This document shows, one piece after another, positions 51,589 through 60,110 of a DNA stretch of 64,000 nt. Each line of letters opens with the position of its first letter. Within the stretch, counting starts at the first letter, position 1. The notes under the pieces are model-generated. The model did not search any database. It was not told where the DNA came from and saw only the letters and a list, made by a program, of their open reading frames with translations. The position numbers and the translations under genes were made by a program. The stretch is from Verrucomicrobiia bacterium (GTDB lineage Bacteria; Verrucomicrobiota; Verrucomicrobiia; Limisphaerales; CAIMTB01): positions 116,843 to 180,842 of the forward strand of contig JAHCBA010000010.1 in NCBI GenBank assembly GCA_019634625.1, in the 5' to 3' direction.

Positions 51589-52665
51589 TCACAGCAACCG
51601 CAACTGCGTCCCGCCCGGGCGCCGGAATGACCCCGCATCCAGCCTCGGCCCGTGTTCCTCCAGGCCCGAACGGCGTCGCGCCGCCTGGAACAACTGCTGG
51701 ATCTGGTACGCGAACATCCCTTCGCCCCGCAGCCGCGAACCGAACCGCGGATCGTTGAGGCGCCCCCCCCGCATCGCCTCCAACCGGTGCAGCACCTTCT
51801 CCCGGCGATCCGGAAAATGCCGCGCCAGCCAGTCCGAAAACAGCTCCTTCACCGCGTGGGGCAGCCGCACCAGCGTGTAACTCGCAAAGCACGCCCCGGC
51901 CAGCTTCGCCGCCTCCAGCAGACCCGGTATCTCATGGTCGTTCACCGCCGGTATCACCGGCGCAATCATCACCCCCACCGGCACCCCCGCCGCCGCCAGT
52001 TCACCGATCGCCTTCAATCGTGCCGCCGGAGGCGACGTGCGCGGCTCCAGCACCCGGCGCAAATCCGGGTCCAGCGTGGTCAGCGACACCGCCACACTCG
52101 CGGCGTCGTACCGGGCCAGCTGCGCCAGCAGGTCCCGATCCCGGCTCACCAGCGCGTTCTTCGTCACGATCCCCACCGGCTGCCGGAACTCGACCAGCAC
52201 TTCGAGACAACGCCGCGTCAGACCCAGCCGCCGTTCGATCGGCTGGTAGGCGTCCGTGACGCCGCTGAGCGCCATCCACTGCGGAACCCATGAGGACGCC
52301 GAAAGTTCGCCCCGCAGAAGTTCCGGCGCCCGTTCCTTCACCAGGATCCGCGACTCGAAGTCCAGTCCCGCCGAGAACCCGAGATACTCGTGGGTCGGCC
52401 GCGCATAGCAATACACGCAGCCATGTTCGCAGCCGCGGTAGGGATTGAGACTCACCCGGAACGGAATGTCCGGGCTGTCATTGCGGCTGATCACGCTCAC
52501 CGACAGGTCCCGCAGGAACTGCGTCCGCCGTTCCGGCGCCTCCCGCGGGTCGAGATCCGAATCCGGGTCGGGTTCGTACCGGATCTCCTCGAATCGGTTC
52601 GCCGGCTCCAGCCCCGTTCCGCGGGAACTGTCTCCGCCCCCGCCATGGCGCACCGGTGAGTTCAT
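51589..52665 (-). CDS. Radical SAM protein of the SPL-like PA0069 group
   Basis: 358 residues. FRVSLNPYRGCEHGCVYCYARPTHEYLGF contains the CxxxCxxC cluster motif; the flanking NPYxGCxHxCxYCYAR form is typical of the PA0069/SPL-like group. The N-terminus with LSVSVISRNDSPDIPF and the C-terminus with LNDPRFGSRLRGEGMFAYQI are also characteristic. The reaction of this group is not known. The start ATG at 52665 is chosen because the much longer frame runs into sequence shadowing ffh. Encoded just downstream of ffh, convergent with the dioxygenase gene. Confidence 0.9.
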   Translation of the reverse strand: MNSPVRHGGGGDSSRGTGLEPANRFEEIRYEPDPDSDLDPREAPERRTQFLRDLSVSVISRNDSPDIPFRVSLNPYRGCEHGCVYCYARPTHEYLGFSAGLDFESRILVKERAPELLRGELSASSWVPQWMALSGVTDAYQPIERRLGLTRRCLEVLVEFRQPVGIVTKNALVSRDRDLLAQLARYDAASVAVSLTTLDPDLRRVLEPRTSPPAARLKAIGELAAAGVPVGVMIAPVIPAVNDHEIPGLLEAAKLAGACFASYTLVRLPHAVKELFSDWLARHFPDRREKVLHRLEAMRGGRLNDPRFGSRLRGEGMFAYQIQQLFQAARRRSGLEEHGPRLDAGSFRRPGGTQLRLL

Positions 52666-52721
52666 GGCAACCGCTGCTCCGCCCTCCGCCTTCCGCCTTC
52701 CGCCTTCCGTCCCGGCACCCT

Positions 52722-54122
52722 TCACCGGGGCAACCGCGGGAATCCCCCGCCCATCCCCGGAATCCCGCCGCCCAGGCCTCCCATGCCCCCCATCCCCGGC
52801 AGACCGCCGCCCATCTTCGAGATCATCTTCTGGAACTTCCCCATCTTCTTCATCATCTGCTGCATCTGCGCGAACCGGTTGAGCAGGCTGTTCACCTCCG
52901 ACACCTGCGTCCCGCTGCCCCGCGCGATCCGCTGGCGCCGCTTCGCATTGAGCACATTCGGATTCCGCCGCTCCAGCGCCGTCATCGAACAGATGATCCC
53001 CTCCATCCGGCGCATCTCCCGTTCCCCCTTCGACAACGAGTCCCCCTGCATCATGTCCGAACCGCCCGGCAGCATCTTCACCAGATTCTCGAGCGGACCC
53101 ATCTTCTTCATCGCCCGCATCTGCTCCAGCATGTCGTCCAGCGTGAACTGGCCGCGCCGCATCTTCTCCTCGAGCTTCGCCGCCTCGTCGAGATCCACCG
53201 CCTCCGCCGCCCGCTCCACCAGACTGACCACATCCCCCATCCCCAGGATCCGCGACGCCATCCGCTCCGGGTGGAACGACTCGAAATCGTCGAGCTTCTC
53301 GCCCACTCCCACGAACTTGATGGGCTTGCCGGTCACCGATTTGAAGCTCAACGCCGCCCCGCCCCGTGCGTCGCCGTCCAGCTTGGTCAGAATCGCGCCC
53401 GTCACCCCCAGCGCCTTGTCGAAGTGCTGCGCCACATTCACCGCCTCCTGACCCGTGGCCGCATCGAGCACCAGCAGGATCTCCTCCGGATGCACCTCCT
53501 TCTTCAACCGCACCAGCTCCTGCACCAGCGGCTCGTCGATCTGCAATCGCCCCGCCGTGTCGAACACCACCGTGGTAAGCCCCTCCTCCCGTGCCTGGTC
53601 CAGCGCCCGCCGCGCAATCCGGATCACATCCGTCTCCCCCCGCATCGCCAGCACCGGCAATTCCACCTGGCGCCCCAGCGTCTCCAGCTGATCCATCGCC
53701 GCCGGACGGTACACGTCCGCCGCCACCAGCAGCACCTTGCGACCTTCCCGCGCCAGCAACCTCCCCAGCTTCCCGCTCGACGTCGTCTTCCCCGACCCGT
53801 GCAGCCCCACCATCAGAATGCACGACGGCTGGCGCGACGACCCGAGCCCGCTGTGGTTCGATCCCAGCAGCGACACCAGCTCGTCATGGATGATCTTCAC
53901 CACCTGCTCGCCGGGCTTGATGCTCTGGATCACCTCCTGGCCCACCGCCTTCGACTTCACCGCCTCGATGAAATCGCGCGCCACCTTGAAGTTCACGTCC
54001 GCATCCAGCAGCGCCATCCGCACCTCGCGCAGCGACTCGGAAATGTTGGTTTCGGAGATCCGGCCCAGACCCCGCAGATCCCGAAACACCTTCTGCAACT
54101 TCTTGCTCAGCGAATCGAACAC
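52722..54122 (-). CDS. ffh: Signal recognition particle GTPase
   Basis: 466 residues, the usual length of Ffh. N domain starts FDSLSKKLQKVF; GTPase motifs are GLHGSGKTTSSGKLG (G1), LVAADVYRPAAMDQL, VFDTAGRLQID (G3) and LTKLDGDARGGAALS (G4). The Met-rich M domain (MEGIICSMTALERRNPNVLNAKRRQRIARGSG, QMQQMMKKMGKFQKM) binds SRP RNA. It ends in a Gly/Met-rich tail. The GTG at 54122 gives the family N-terminus; an ATG at 54164 would add 14 residues. Targets nascent membrane proteins. I looked for a 4.5S RNA beside it and saw none. Confidence 0.94.
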   Translation of the reverse strand: MFDSLSKKLQKVFRDLRGLGRISETNISESLREVRMALLDADVNFKVARDFIEAVKSKAVGQEVIQSIKPGEQVVKIIHDELVSLLGSNHSGLGSSRQPSCILMVGLHGSGKTTSSGKLGRLLAREGRKVLLVAADVYRPAAMDQLETLGRQVELPVLAMRGETDVIRIARRALDQAREEGLTTVVFDTAGRLQIDEPLVQELVRLKKEVHPEEILLVLDAATGQEAVNVAQHFDKALGVTGAILTKLDGDARGGAALSFKSVTGKPIKFVGVGEKLDDFESFHPERMASRILGMGDVVSLVERAAEAVDLDEAAKLEEKMRRGQFTLDDMLEQMRAMKKMGPLENLVKMLPGGSDMMQGDSLSKGEREMRRMEGIICSMTALERRNPNVLNAKRRQRIARGSGTQVSEVNSLLNRFAQMQQMMKKMGKFQKMISKMGGGLPGMGGMGGLGGGIPGMGGGFPRLPR

Positions 54123-54213
54123 CCCTGCACCGTAGGGAAGCCGCCCCGGGTTGACAAGGTGCACCGTTCCCCGCCTATAGTGCCCTCCCCGCCGGATTCC
54201 GGAGGGATGGATC

Positions 54214-54298
54214 GGTAGGATGCCGGAGCGGTCAATCGGAGCAGACTGTAAATCTGCCGGGCTAACGCCCTACGAAGGTTCGAATCCTTCTCCTACCA
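54214..54298 (+). tRNA. tRNA-Tyr (GTA), CCA encoded
   Basis: Acceptor arms GGTAGGA and TCCTACC pair perfectly. Anticodon arm GCAGA-CTGTAAA-TCTGC gives anticodon GTA. T arm GAAGG-TTCGAAT-CCTTC pairs, and the variable arm CGGGC...GCCC is long, as in tRNA-Tyr. CCA follows at 54299-54301. Its 3' end is the integration site of the element that follows. Confidence 0.96.
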
Positions 54299-54302
54299 CC
54301 AC
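54279..54302 (+). repeat. attL: 24-bp tRNA-Tyr 3' end
   Basis: This 24-bp stretch (from TTCGAATCC through CCTACCACCAC) is repeated exactly at 60595-60618. Use of the T-arm and acceptor end of a tRNA as attachment core is typical of tyrosine-recombinase elements, and it leaves the tRNA intact. Confidence 0.93.
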
Positions 54303-54364
54303 GTTTTTCAGGGGTTTTTGAGGAAAATTGACGAACGCTGACAAATTGCTGACAGTCCCGCCCC

Positions 54365-55561
54365 ATGGAACTGAACAGCGATGAAGGCAGGACGGCGTTC
54401 GAGGTCTCCCGAGGGTCCGTGGCGGTCAAGGTCTACCCCCTCCGCGAAAGGCAATGGCAGGTTTGCTGGTACAGCCCCCGAGGCAGGCAGCGGAAAACCT
54501 TCGCCGACAAGGGCGAAGCCGCGCAGTACGCCCGCCAGCAGGCCGCGCAACTGGTCGGGCAACGTTCCCACGTCCGCACCCTCTCGGCGTCCGAGTCCGA
54601 GGATTTCAGCGCCGCCACGGCCATCCTCGGCCCTCTGGGCGTCAGCCTGCGGACGGCTGCGGCCGATTACGCTAAGCGGCACCGCACCACGGTCCGCAAG
54701 CCCATCAAGGAAGCCGTCGAGGCATTGCTGACAGAATTGTCAGCGCAAGGCTTGAGCGTCGCCTACCAGCGCACCGCCAAGAACAGCCTGAAACGGTTCG
54801 GGGACGACTTCGGCGGCAGCGCCCTCGACGACGTGTCCGGCCCCATCCTCCGGGACTGGCTGCGCGGCCTGGGAGTGAAGCCCAAGACGCAGCAGGGCAT
54901 CCGGGGTCTCGTCGTCCGGCTCTACAATTTCGCCGCCAGCCAAAAATGGATCGCACGCGAACACGCCTTGGAAATTGCCGATGTTGAACCGCCCAAGGTC
55001 GTCGTCGCCGACAGCGCCACGCTGACGCCGGACGAACTGCTCAAGCTGTTCAGCGCCTCGACACCGGGGGAGCTGCCTGCCCTCGTGCTGCTCGCCTTCG
55101 TTCCCCTCCGCACCGCCGAGGTTGCCCGCCTCGACTGGCGCGACGTGCGCCTCGCCGAACGCGTCGTCATCGTCAACGCGGGCATCGCCAAGCTATCCGT
55201 GCGTCGAAACGCCCCGATCCCTGACGCCGCAATCGGATGGCTCGCCGACATCGCCAAGGAATCCGGTCCCGTATGGCCAGACCAGCCCGATCCGGATGGC
55301 AACAAGCTGGCGCACCGCCTGCCGGTGATCGCCAAGGCAGCAGGGGTGCAGTACCGCAAGAATTGTCTCCGGCACTCCTGCATCTCGGCCTTGATGGCGA
55401 CGACGGAAGACGCCGCGAAGGTCAGCCTCTGGGCCGGAAACTCGCCGAGGCAAATCAGCGTCACCTACTCGGCGAGGTGGACCCACCAGCAGGGCGAGGC
55501 GTGGTTTGGTGTCCGTCCGGCTGTACCCGCGAGCGTCGTGAGCTTGGAGGCAGCGGCGTGA
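54365..55561 (+). CDS. int: Tyrosine recombinase (site-specific integrase)
   Basis: 398 residues. An N-terminal arm/core-binding part of about 190 residues is followed by the catalytic domain. Catalytic residues are visible as Arg in PLRTAEVARLDW, the His-x-x-Arg box in NCLRHSCISAL (with Leu-Arg-His-Ser), and Tyr in ISVTYSARWT. It would insert and excise the element at the tRNA-Tyr 3' end, whose copy lies 63 bases upstream. Two GCTGACA motifs between attL and the start may be its arm sites. Its stop overlaps the start of the next gene as GTGA. Confidence 0.93.
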   Translation: MELNSDEGRTAFEVSRGSVAVKVYPLRERQWQVCWYSPRGRQRKTFADKGEAAQYARQQAAQLVGQRSHVRTLSASESEDFSAATAILGPLGVSLRTAAADYAKRHRTTVRKPIKEAVEALLTELSAQGLSVAYQRTAKNSLKRFGDDFGGSALDDVSGPILRDWLRGLGVKPKTQQGIRGLVVRLYNFAASQKWIAREHALEIADVEPPKVVVADSATLTPDELLKLFSASTPGELPALVLLAFVPLRTAEVARLDWRDVRLAERVVIVNAGIAKLSVRRNAPIPDAAIGWLADIAKESGPVWPDQPDPDGNKLAHRLPVIAKAAGVQYRKNCLRHSCISALMATTEDAAKVSLWAGNSPRQISVTYSARWTHQQGEAWFGVRPAVPASVVSLEAAA

Positions 55562-55917
55562 ATGCGGACCATCCCTTTTGGCCTCCGCCGTCCAACGGAA
55601 ATTTTGAGGTTCGAGTCGTTCCCGAGGCGGCGAAGGAGACAGCGAAGGAATTGGTTCAGTCCGGAAAGTCGCCCGAGGTTGTTGAAAAACCATCGACCAA
55701 CAACCCGAAGAAGCCCGGCGCAAAGCCCAAGCCGATCTGGGGGGAGGTTGCCCGTGTCCTGCGGCAGTTTCCCGACCAATCCGAGAAGGACTTTCAGGCG
55801 ACGGTGCTGCGAGAGTTGAGGCTGACGGAACTGCCGGTCAAGACGGACTCCTTCAACAGAAAGGTGCGGGACCTCAAGAAAGCCGGGGCGGGCGCAATTC
55901 GGGCGAAGCGGGCGTAA
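55558..55917 (+). CDS. Small basic protein of the element, unknown
   Basis: 119 residues from a GTG overlapping the integrase stop, with GGAGG seven bases before it. Central Pro/Lys-rich linker (NNPKKPGAKPKPIWG), then a helical domain with VARVLRQFPDQSEKDFQATVLREL. It ends Arg/Lys-rich (AGAGAIRAKRA). The translational coupling suggests an integration-related or DNA-binding role, but no family is recognised. Confidence 0.65.
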   Translation: MNADHPFWPPPSNGNFEVRVVPEAAKETAKELVQSGKSPEVVEKPSTNNPKKPGAKPKPIWGEVARVLRQFPDQSEKDFQATVLRELRLTELPVKTDSFNRKVRDLKKAGAGAIRAKRA

Positions 55918-55991
55918 TTCAATCCGCCCGCTTTTTCCAATTAAACCCGGTAGGCAGGGAACGGCTCTCTCCTGATATGCGTGGGGGTGCC

Positions 55992-56222
55992 ATGAGCATT
56001 CCTGCACCGATTCACTCCCCTCCCACTCCCACTCCCAAAGTTGTCACCGTCGGCATTCCAGACGGCGACGAAATCCTTAATACCCCTGCCCTGGCCTCCC
56101 GCCTCGGCATCTCCGAGCGTCACGTCCTAGCCATGATCCGGGACGGCAGGCTCCCCTGCATGCGCGTCGGTCGTTCCCTCCGGTTCCGGTGGTCGACCGT
56201 ATTGGCTGCACTCTCCAAGTAA
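55992..56222 (+). CDS. Excisionase/AlpA-like HTH protein
   Basis: 76 residues. The C-terminal 45 residues are a MerR-like helix-turn-helix of the helix_turn_helix_17/excisionase type: LNTPALASRLGISERHVLAMIRDGRLPCMRVGRSLRFRW. The N-terminal 25 residues are Pro-rich. Such proteins direct excision or regulate integrase in small elements. Start at 55992 (55977 is possible). The gene lies between the integrase operon and the replication genes. Confidence 0.85.
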   Translation: MSIPAPIHSPPTPTPKVVTVGIPDGDEILNTPALASRLGISERHVLAMIRDGRLPCMRVGRSLRFRWSTVLAALSK

Positions 56223-56248
56223 ACGTCCACAACGCACAAACTACTATT

Positions 56249-56776
56249 ATGGGATTCAAAGCCTCTGATTATCGAAATTCCTACCTCAACTCTGCCGACC
56301 TCCGCCGACATCTCGATGAGGCACAGGCGGACGTTCTCACCGTCACCGTCGCCAGCGTCTCGGAAGTGCGCCTTGAAAAGCTCAAGCTCGTCCTGCACTG
56401 GCACGAGGACGTCCGCGCTCTCGTGCTCAACAGGGGCAACCTCAACGCCTTGTCCGACGCGTTCGGAGACGATACCGATGGCTGGATCGGGCAGCGGGTC
56501 AACCTCTGGATCGAGGCGACGGAGATGAACGGTGTCGCTACTGAGGGCATCCGCCTCGAAGCGGTAGAGACCCCACCGCCAGCAGCAGCAGCGAAACCCT
56601 CGTCAAAGCCAGCGCCGTCACGGGTATCGGAGAAGCGGCGTCTTTATTCCGACGCAGCACCGCCAGAGACACACCAAGAGGGTGTCCCGACTCGACGCGG
56701 CGTCCGAATGCCTCCCCCTTCGCCCCCCACGTCTAGGCGGACTGCGACACCGCCTCCGACCAGCGACGACGATTAG
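56249..56776 (+). CDS. Phage-like protein, possibly single-strand-binding
   Basis: 175 residues. The first 110 residues look like an OB-fold protein (VLTVTVASVSEVRLEKLKLVLHW, DGWIGQRVNLWIEATEMNG), similar in style to phage proteins found next to primases. The last 60 residues are a Pro/Ser/Thr/Arg-rich flexible tail ending in three acidic residues (SDDD), like the acidic tail of SSB that recruits partners. Function inferred from this architecture and from position upstream of replication genes. Confidence 0.6.
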   Translation: MGFKASDYRNSYLNSADLRRHLDEAQADVLTVTVASVSEVRLEKLKLVLHWHEDVRALVLNRGNLNALSDAFGDDTDGWIGQRVNLWIEATEMNGVATEGIRLEAVETPPPAAAAKPSSKPAPSRVSEKRRLYSDAAPPETHQEGVPTRRGVRMPPPSPPTSRRTATPPPTSDDD

Positions 56777-56793
56777 GCCGACAGCACCGCTCC

Positions 56794-56836
56794 AAAATAA
56801 AAAAGCCGCCGTGGGGTCCGACTCCCGCACGGCGGC
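56794..56836 (-). terminator. Hairpin with U-run on the antisense strand
   Basis: GCCGCCGTG pairs with CACGGCGGC around a 14-base loop. On the minus strand the stem is followed by TTTTTTATTTT, a good factor-independent terminator. No minus-strand gene lies upstream, so it may end an antisense RNA reading back from the primase-associated gene. On the plus strand it would sit in the leader of that gene. Confidence 0.6.
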
Positions 56837-56846
56837 AACTCACCTT

Positions 56847-57797
56847 ATGGACTTCAACTTTCGAGAGCGGGTCAGCGTCTTTGCCGGCGTGCACCCGCAT
56901 CCAATCGCCGTCCAGACTCTACCGGAGGTTTTCGCCTGCATCCAGAGCGATCCCGGCATGAAGGAGCAGACCCAAGCCCTCCGCTGCATTCTAGCCGCGC
57001 AAGGCAAGGACGCATTCGACCGGGCAAAATGCAGGCTGCCCGCCGTCACCTTCGGCGGCATCTTCCGCCACCGCGCAAAGGCAAAGGCTGCCCTCGTCGA
57101 TTATTCCGGTCTTGGTCCGCTCGACATCGACAAGGGATTAATGGACCCCGCCGCGACCCGAGTCGCCTTGATGCGGCTCCCGTGGATAGTCCTCGCTTAC
57201 GTATCTCCGTCCGGTCGCGGGGTGAAGGCCGTTGCGCGGTACGCCAGCACCGACCCGCTCCTTCACGACGTCTACACGCTGCACGCGTGCCGACTCATCC
57301 GCGAATCGCTGGGGGACTGTATTGACAAGGCACAGCACGATTATTCCCGCCTGTCGTTTTTGGCTGGGGACTCCGAAGCGTGGTTTCGGCCTGACGGCGC
57401 AAGGCTGATGGTGCCGGACGACTTATTGCAGCCGTTGAAGCCGGAGAGAACGAATGTTTGTCACCGCCGCCGCCACTCCGGAATTACCGGGCAAGACAGC
57501 CCCTTACCGGCATGGCAGGCAGATTTGCGCCAGCACGTTGCCGAGCGCGTCCTCGGAGAAATCGAATGGGTCGACGCCGTCACCGGTTATTTCATTTGCC
57601 CCGGTGCCGACAAGCACACCCACGCGGACAAAGACGACGATTGCCGCGTTGTCCTGTCGGGGGTGCCGTCCGTGTCGTGCTTCCATACGTCGTGCGCCGC
57701 CGAAATTGCCGAAACGAACCGAGAGCTTCGTTCGCGAATCGGAACTGAGGAAAAGCGAGGGTATGCCATCGCGCTCCGGAACGGGGGTGCCGAATGA
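56847..57797 (+). CDS. VirE N-terminal/BT4734-like primase-associated protein
   Basis: 316 residues. The N-terminal 200 residues match the VirE-N/BT4734 domain of mobile-element replication proteins: SGLGPLDIDKG with an acidic pair, YVSPSGRGVKAVARY (the SPSGxGxK signature) and HDYSRLSFLAGD. The C-terminal part has several Cys and His (ICPGADKHTHADKDDDC, VSCFHTSCAAE) that could form a zinc finger as in primases. Its stop overlaps the next gene as ATGA. Together they probably initiate element replication. Confidence 0.8.
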   Translation: MDFNFRERVSVFAGVHPHPIAVQTLPEVFACIQSDPGMKEQTQALRCILAAQGKDAFDRAKCRLPAVTFGGIFRHRAKAKAALVDYSGLGPLDIDKGLMDPAATRVALMRLPWIVLAYVSPSGRGVKAVARYASTDPLLHDVYTLHACRLIRESLGDCIDKAQHDYSRLSFLAGDSEAWFRPDGARLMVPDDLLQPLKPERTNVCHRRRHSGITGQDSPLPAWQADLRQHVAERVLGEIEWVDAVTGYFICPGADKHTHADKDDDCRVVLSGVPSVSCFHTSCAAEIAETNRELRSRIGTEEKRGYAIALRNGGAE

Positions 57798-59398
57798 ACG
57801 GCGAGGCCAAGGCGGCGACAGCGGTTCCAGCAAAGTCGAAGACACCGATTCGCGATGCTCTGCGTGCGGAGATCGGACGCATCCTGTCCGCTGACGACGA
57901 CGGACCGAAGGGCGTCCTAATTGGCACCGCAGTCATCCACGCACTCAAGCAGGGCGGGACCTTCTATCGGTCCGCCGAGCATCCGAACTTCAAGTCGTGT
58001 CTCTGGTTTCAGTATAGCGTGCGCCAGCTTCACTCTCTTGCGGACGACACCTTCAAGGCGTGGCTCGCCGACTACAGCGGCGTGTTCCCTGGCAGCAACT
58101 ATTGGCCACAAGTTATCAAGGCCGTTGAGTATTGCGCCCTTCAAAACGGCAAGCCGATAAAAACGGAAGCCTACTGGGCGACACGCGGCGAGGTTGTCTA
58201 TGTCAGCAATGGCCCCGGACAGATTGTGCGCATTTCACCGGACGCTGCCAAAGTTGTGGACAACGGCACCGATGGCGTCCTGTTTTTGCCGGATCAATGC
58301 TGCCAACCTTGGTTGCTGGTCGCTGAAGCAGACGCGCTGAACCCATTCGAGGATTGCCCGTTGTTTCGTGACGCAAGTCTGGCTGACGACTGCGCCCGCG
58401 GACGGTTGATTGCCCAACTCTGGACTTACTGTCTTCCGGCGTGCGGCGAGCGTCCTCCCTTGGCCGTAGTCGGCGACGGCGGCAGCGGCAAGACACCGTT
58501 TGGCGAGGGGTTGCAGCGGTTGCTCCTTGGCGTGTCTTCGATCCTCACCATCGACCGATCCCTGCAAAAAAACGACGTCATGGTGACGGTGGAAGGGGGC
58601 GGCATCGCGCTGCTGGATAATGCCGACTCCACGATCCCTTGGTTCTGCGACTGGCTGGCGTCGGTCAGCACCGGCGGGGAGCAACACAAACGCCAACTCT
58701 ACACAGACAAGGGCAAGGTGCGCCTGCGAAGCCGCGGGGGCATCGTCCTGACATCGGCAACTCCGCTCTTCGCGGGGGACGCGAACGTGTCCGACCGGCT
58801 GGTGGTGGTGAAGATGCGACGTCGGGATTCGACCTTGGGCAAGGCCGAACTGTTCGCCGAACTATCGGCCAAGCGCGACGCCTACCTCTCGCATCTCGTC
58901 TGGACGCTGGCCGCGGCCATGGCGGATCAGAGGCCCGTCGAAGGCGGACTTAATCATCGCTACCCGGAGTTCGCGAACCTTGCCGTTAGGGTCGGGCGTG
59001 CCCTGAACCTTGAGCGGGAAGCCACCCTCGCCCTGCGGGATGCGGAAACAGACAAGTCCCGGCTTGCCCTGGAAAGTGACGACATTGTTCGTCTGATTCG
59101 CGATCAGATCCCTGAGAAGGGTCTGACCGGCACCGCCGCCAGCATCGCCGAGAAGATCAAACTCGCCGACATCAAGCTTTTTCGTGTCGATCAGTTGACC
59201 TCCAAAGTAGCAAAGCGTTTACAAACTCACTGGACGCACTTCGAGCGCATCTTCTCTGCCGCGAAGGCCAAAGATCGTAAGGACGTGATGCATTACTGCA
59301 TCCTGCCCGGCACCGGGAGGAAGGAGGAAGCCCAGCGCAACGCGGAAATGGCATCTGCCGGGGTCAGACCCCCGGCAGCCGGGGGTAACAATTCGTGA
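57794..59398 (+). CDS. P-loop helicase-like replication ATPase
   Basis: 534 residues. AVVGDGGSGKTPFGEGL (about 230) is Walker A, GGGIALLDNADST is Walker B-like, and GGIVLTSATPLFAGDANVSDRLVVVKM resembles sensor 1 plus the arginine-finger region of SF3/D5-type phage helicases. The first 190 residues are an unassigned domain and the C-terminus is a possible winged helix. The ATG overlaps the upstream stop. The last codons already carry the CCCCCGGCA repeats of the adjoining origin candidate, as often happens when an initiator gene abuts its origin. Confidence 0.8.
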   Translation: MNGEAKAATAVPAKSKTPIRDALRAEIGRILSADDDGPKGVLIGTAVIHALKQGGTFYRSAEHPNFKSCLWFQYSVRQLHSLADDTFKAWLADYSGVFPGSNYWPQVIKAVEYCALQNGKPIKTEAYWATRGEVVYVSNGPGQIVRISPDAAKVVDNGTDGVLFLPDQCCQPWLLVAEADALNPFEDCPLFRDASLADDCARGRLIAQLWTYCLPACGERPPLAVVGDGGSGKTPFGEGLQRLLLGVSSILTIDRSLQKNDVMVTVEGGGIALLDNADSTIPWFCDWLASVSTGGEQHKRQLYTDKGKVRLRSRGGIVLTSATPLFAGDANVSDRLVVVKMRRRDSTLGKAELFAELSAKRDAYLSHLVWTLAAAMADQRPVEGGLNHRYPEFANLAVRVGRALNLEREATLALRDAETDKSRLALESDDIVRLIRDQIPEKGLTGTAASIAEKIKLADIKLFRVDQLTSKVAKRLQTHWTHFERIFSAAKAKDRKDVMHYCILPGTGRKEEAQRNAEMASAGVRPPAAGGNNS

Positions 59399-59683
59399 CC
59401 CCCGGCAGATTAAGGCTCTGGGCAGCAAATGGTTGCATGAGTCTGCCGGGGGTGCCGGGGGTGTTTGGCACCCAAAAGGTTCCGGGCGTTTCCGCCAGAC
59501 CCGAAACCGACCTCTGGAAATCCGCCGCCTGTTTTGGTCAGAAGACCCCCGGCACCCCCGGCAACTACTCTCTCTTTCTCTTCTTCTTCTCAAAAAAGAT
59601 AATAAAATAAGGGGTTTTTGCTGTGTCAGTTTGCCGGGGGTCGGAAAATTTCACCCCCGGCAGACCCCCGGCAACCCCCGGCA
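59369..59683. other. Iteron-like repeats: candidate replication origin of the element
   Basis: Ten perfect copies of CCCCCGGCA, in either orientation, start at 59369, 59399, 59444, 59453, 59546, 59555, 59632, 59654, 59665 and 59675. Near matches lie at 59356 and 59378. An A+T-rich tract (about 59567-59630, with AAAAAAGATAATAAAATAA) lies between groups and could be the unwinding element. It follows the helicase gene directly. Confidence 0.75.
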
Positions 59684-59689
59684 GCGGAA

Positions 59690-59932
59690 GTGACACTCTT
59701 CTGCGAAACGCACAGGGACACCCTCGTACCCCCCCGAAACCCCGGGGGAACCAAGCCTCCCCTGACAGGCGCCCATAATTCAGAAAAGTGCTGTACAGGC
59801 GTCGGAACTTCCAGCGAGGGCAAGGACAGCGGGGCCGGTGTGCGGCTCTGTCTGGACCAACCTCAAGAGGGTGTCCTGGTCCAACGGTCGGAGGCCGAGG
59901 GCACCTACTACCTTTCCGACGATGTCGGTTAG
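59690..59932 (+). CDS. Possible small protein (weak)
   Basis: A GTG-started frame of 80 residues after the iterons. The second half (SSEGKDSGAGVRLCLDQPQE, then a segment ending YYLSDDVG) has a protein-like composition, but there is no good ribosome site and no family match. The region may be non-coding. Confidence 0.25.
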   Translation: MTLFCETHRDTLVPPRNPGGTKPPLTGAHNSEKCCTGVGTSSEGKDSGAGVRLCLDQPQEGVLVQRSEAEGTYYLSDDVG

Positions 59933-59937
59933 TTCAT

Positions 59938-59975
59938 GGGGGAATTGGGGAGGTTTTAGTTTCCCCAATTCCCCC
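59938..59975. other. Perfect 14-bp stem hairpin
   Basis: GGGGGAATTGGGGA at 59938-59951 is complementary to TCCCCAATTCCCCC at 59962-59975, with a 10-base loop containing TTTTAG. A further AATTCCCCC copy follows. There is no U-run, so it is not an ordinary terminator. A packaging, replication or regulatory site is possible. Confidence 0.7.
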
Positions 59976-60074
59976 AATTCCCCCGTGCCGCCATTCGTGC
60001 GCGGGAGGGGTACCCTCTACCCCGGAATCCTAAGGGTCGGGTCCGGATACGGGGCAGAAAGCGCCCACGAGTCG

Positions 60075-60097
60075 TTATTGCTAAGCATTTGCAATAA
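60075..60097. promoter_or_regulatory. Inverted repeat before the HTH gene
   Basis: TTATTGC and GCAATAA, perfect 7-bp arms with a 9-base spacer, end 13 bases before the HTH gene start. Position and spacing fit an operator for autoregulation; a short hairpin is the alternative. Confidence 0.5.
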
Positions 60098-60110
60098 GGT
60101 GCCCCCCGCC

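Noticed and set aside
52620..53823. N-terminal extension of the PA0069-type radical SAM gene to 744 residues
   Set aside because: The added part is a shadow of ffh; the ATG at 52665 gives a normal family length.
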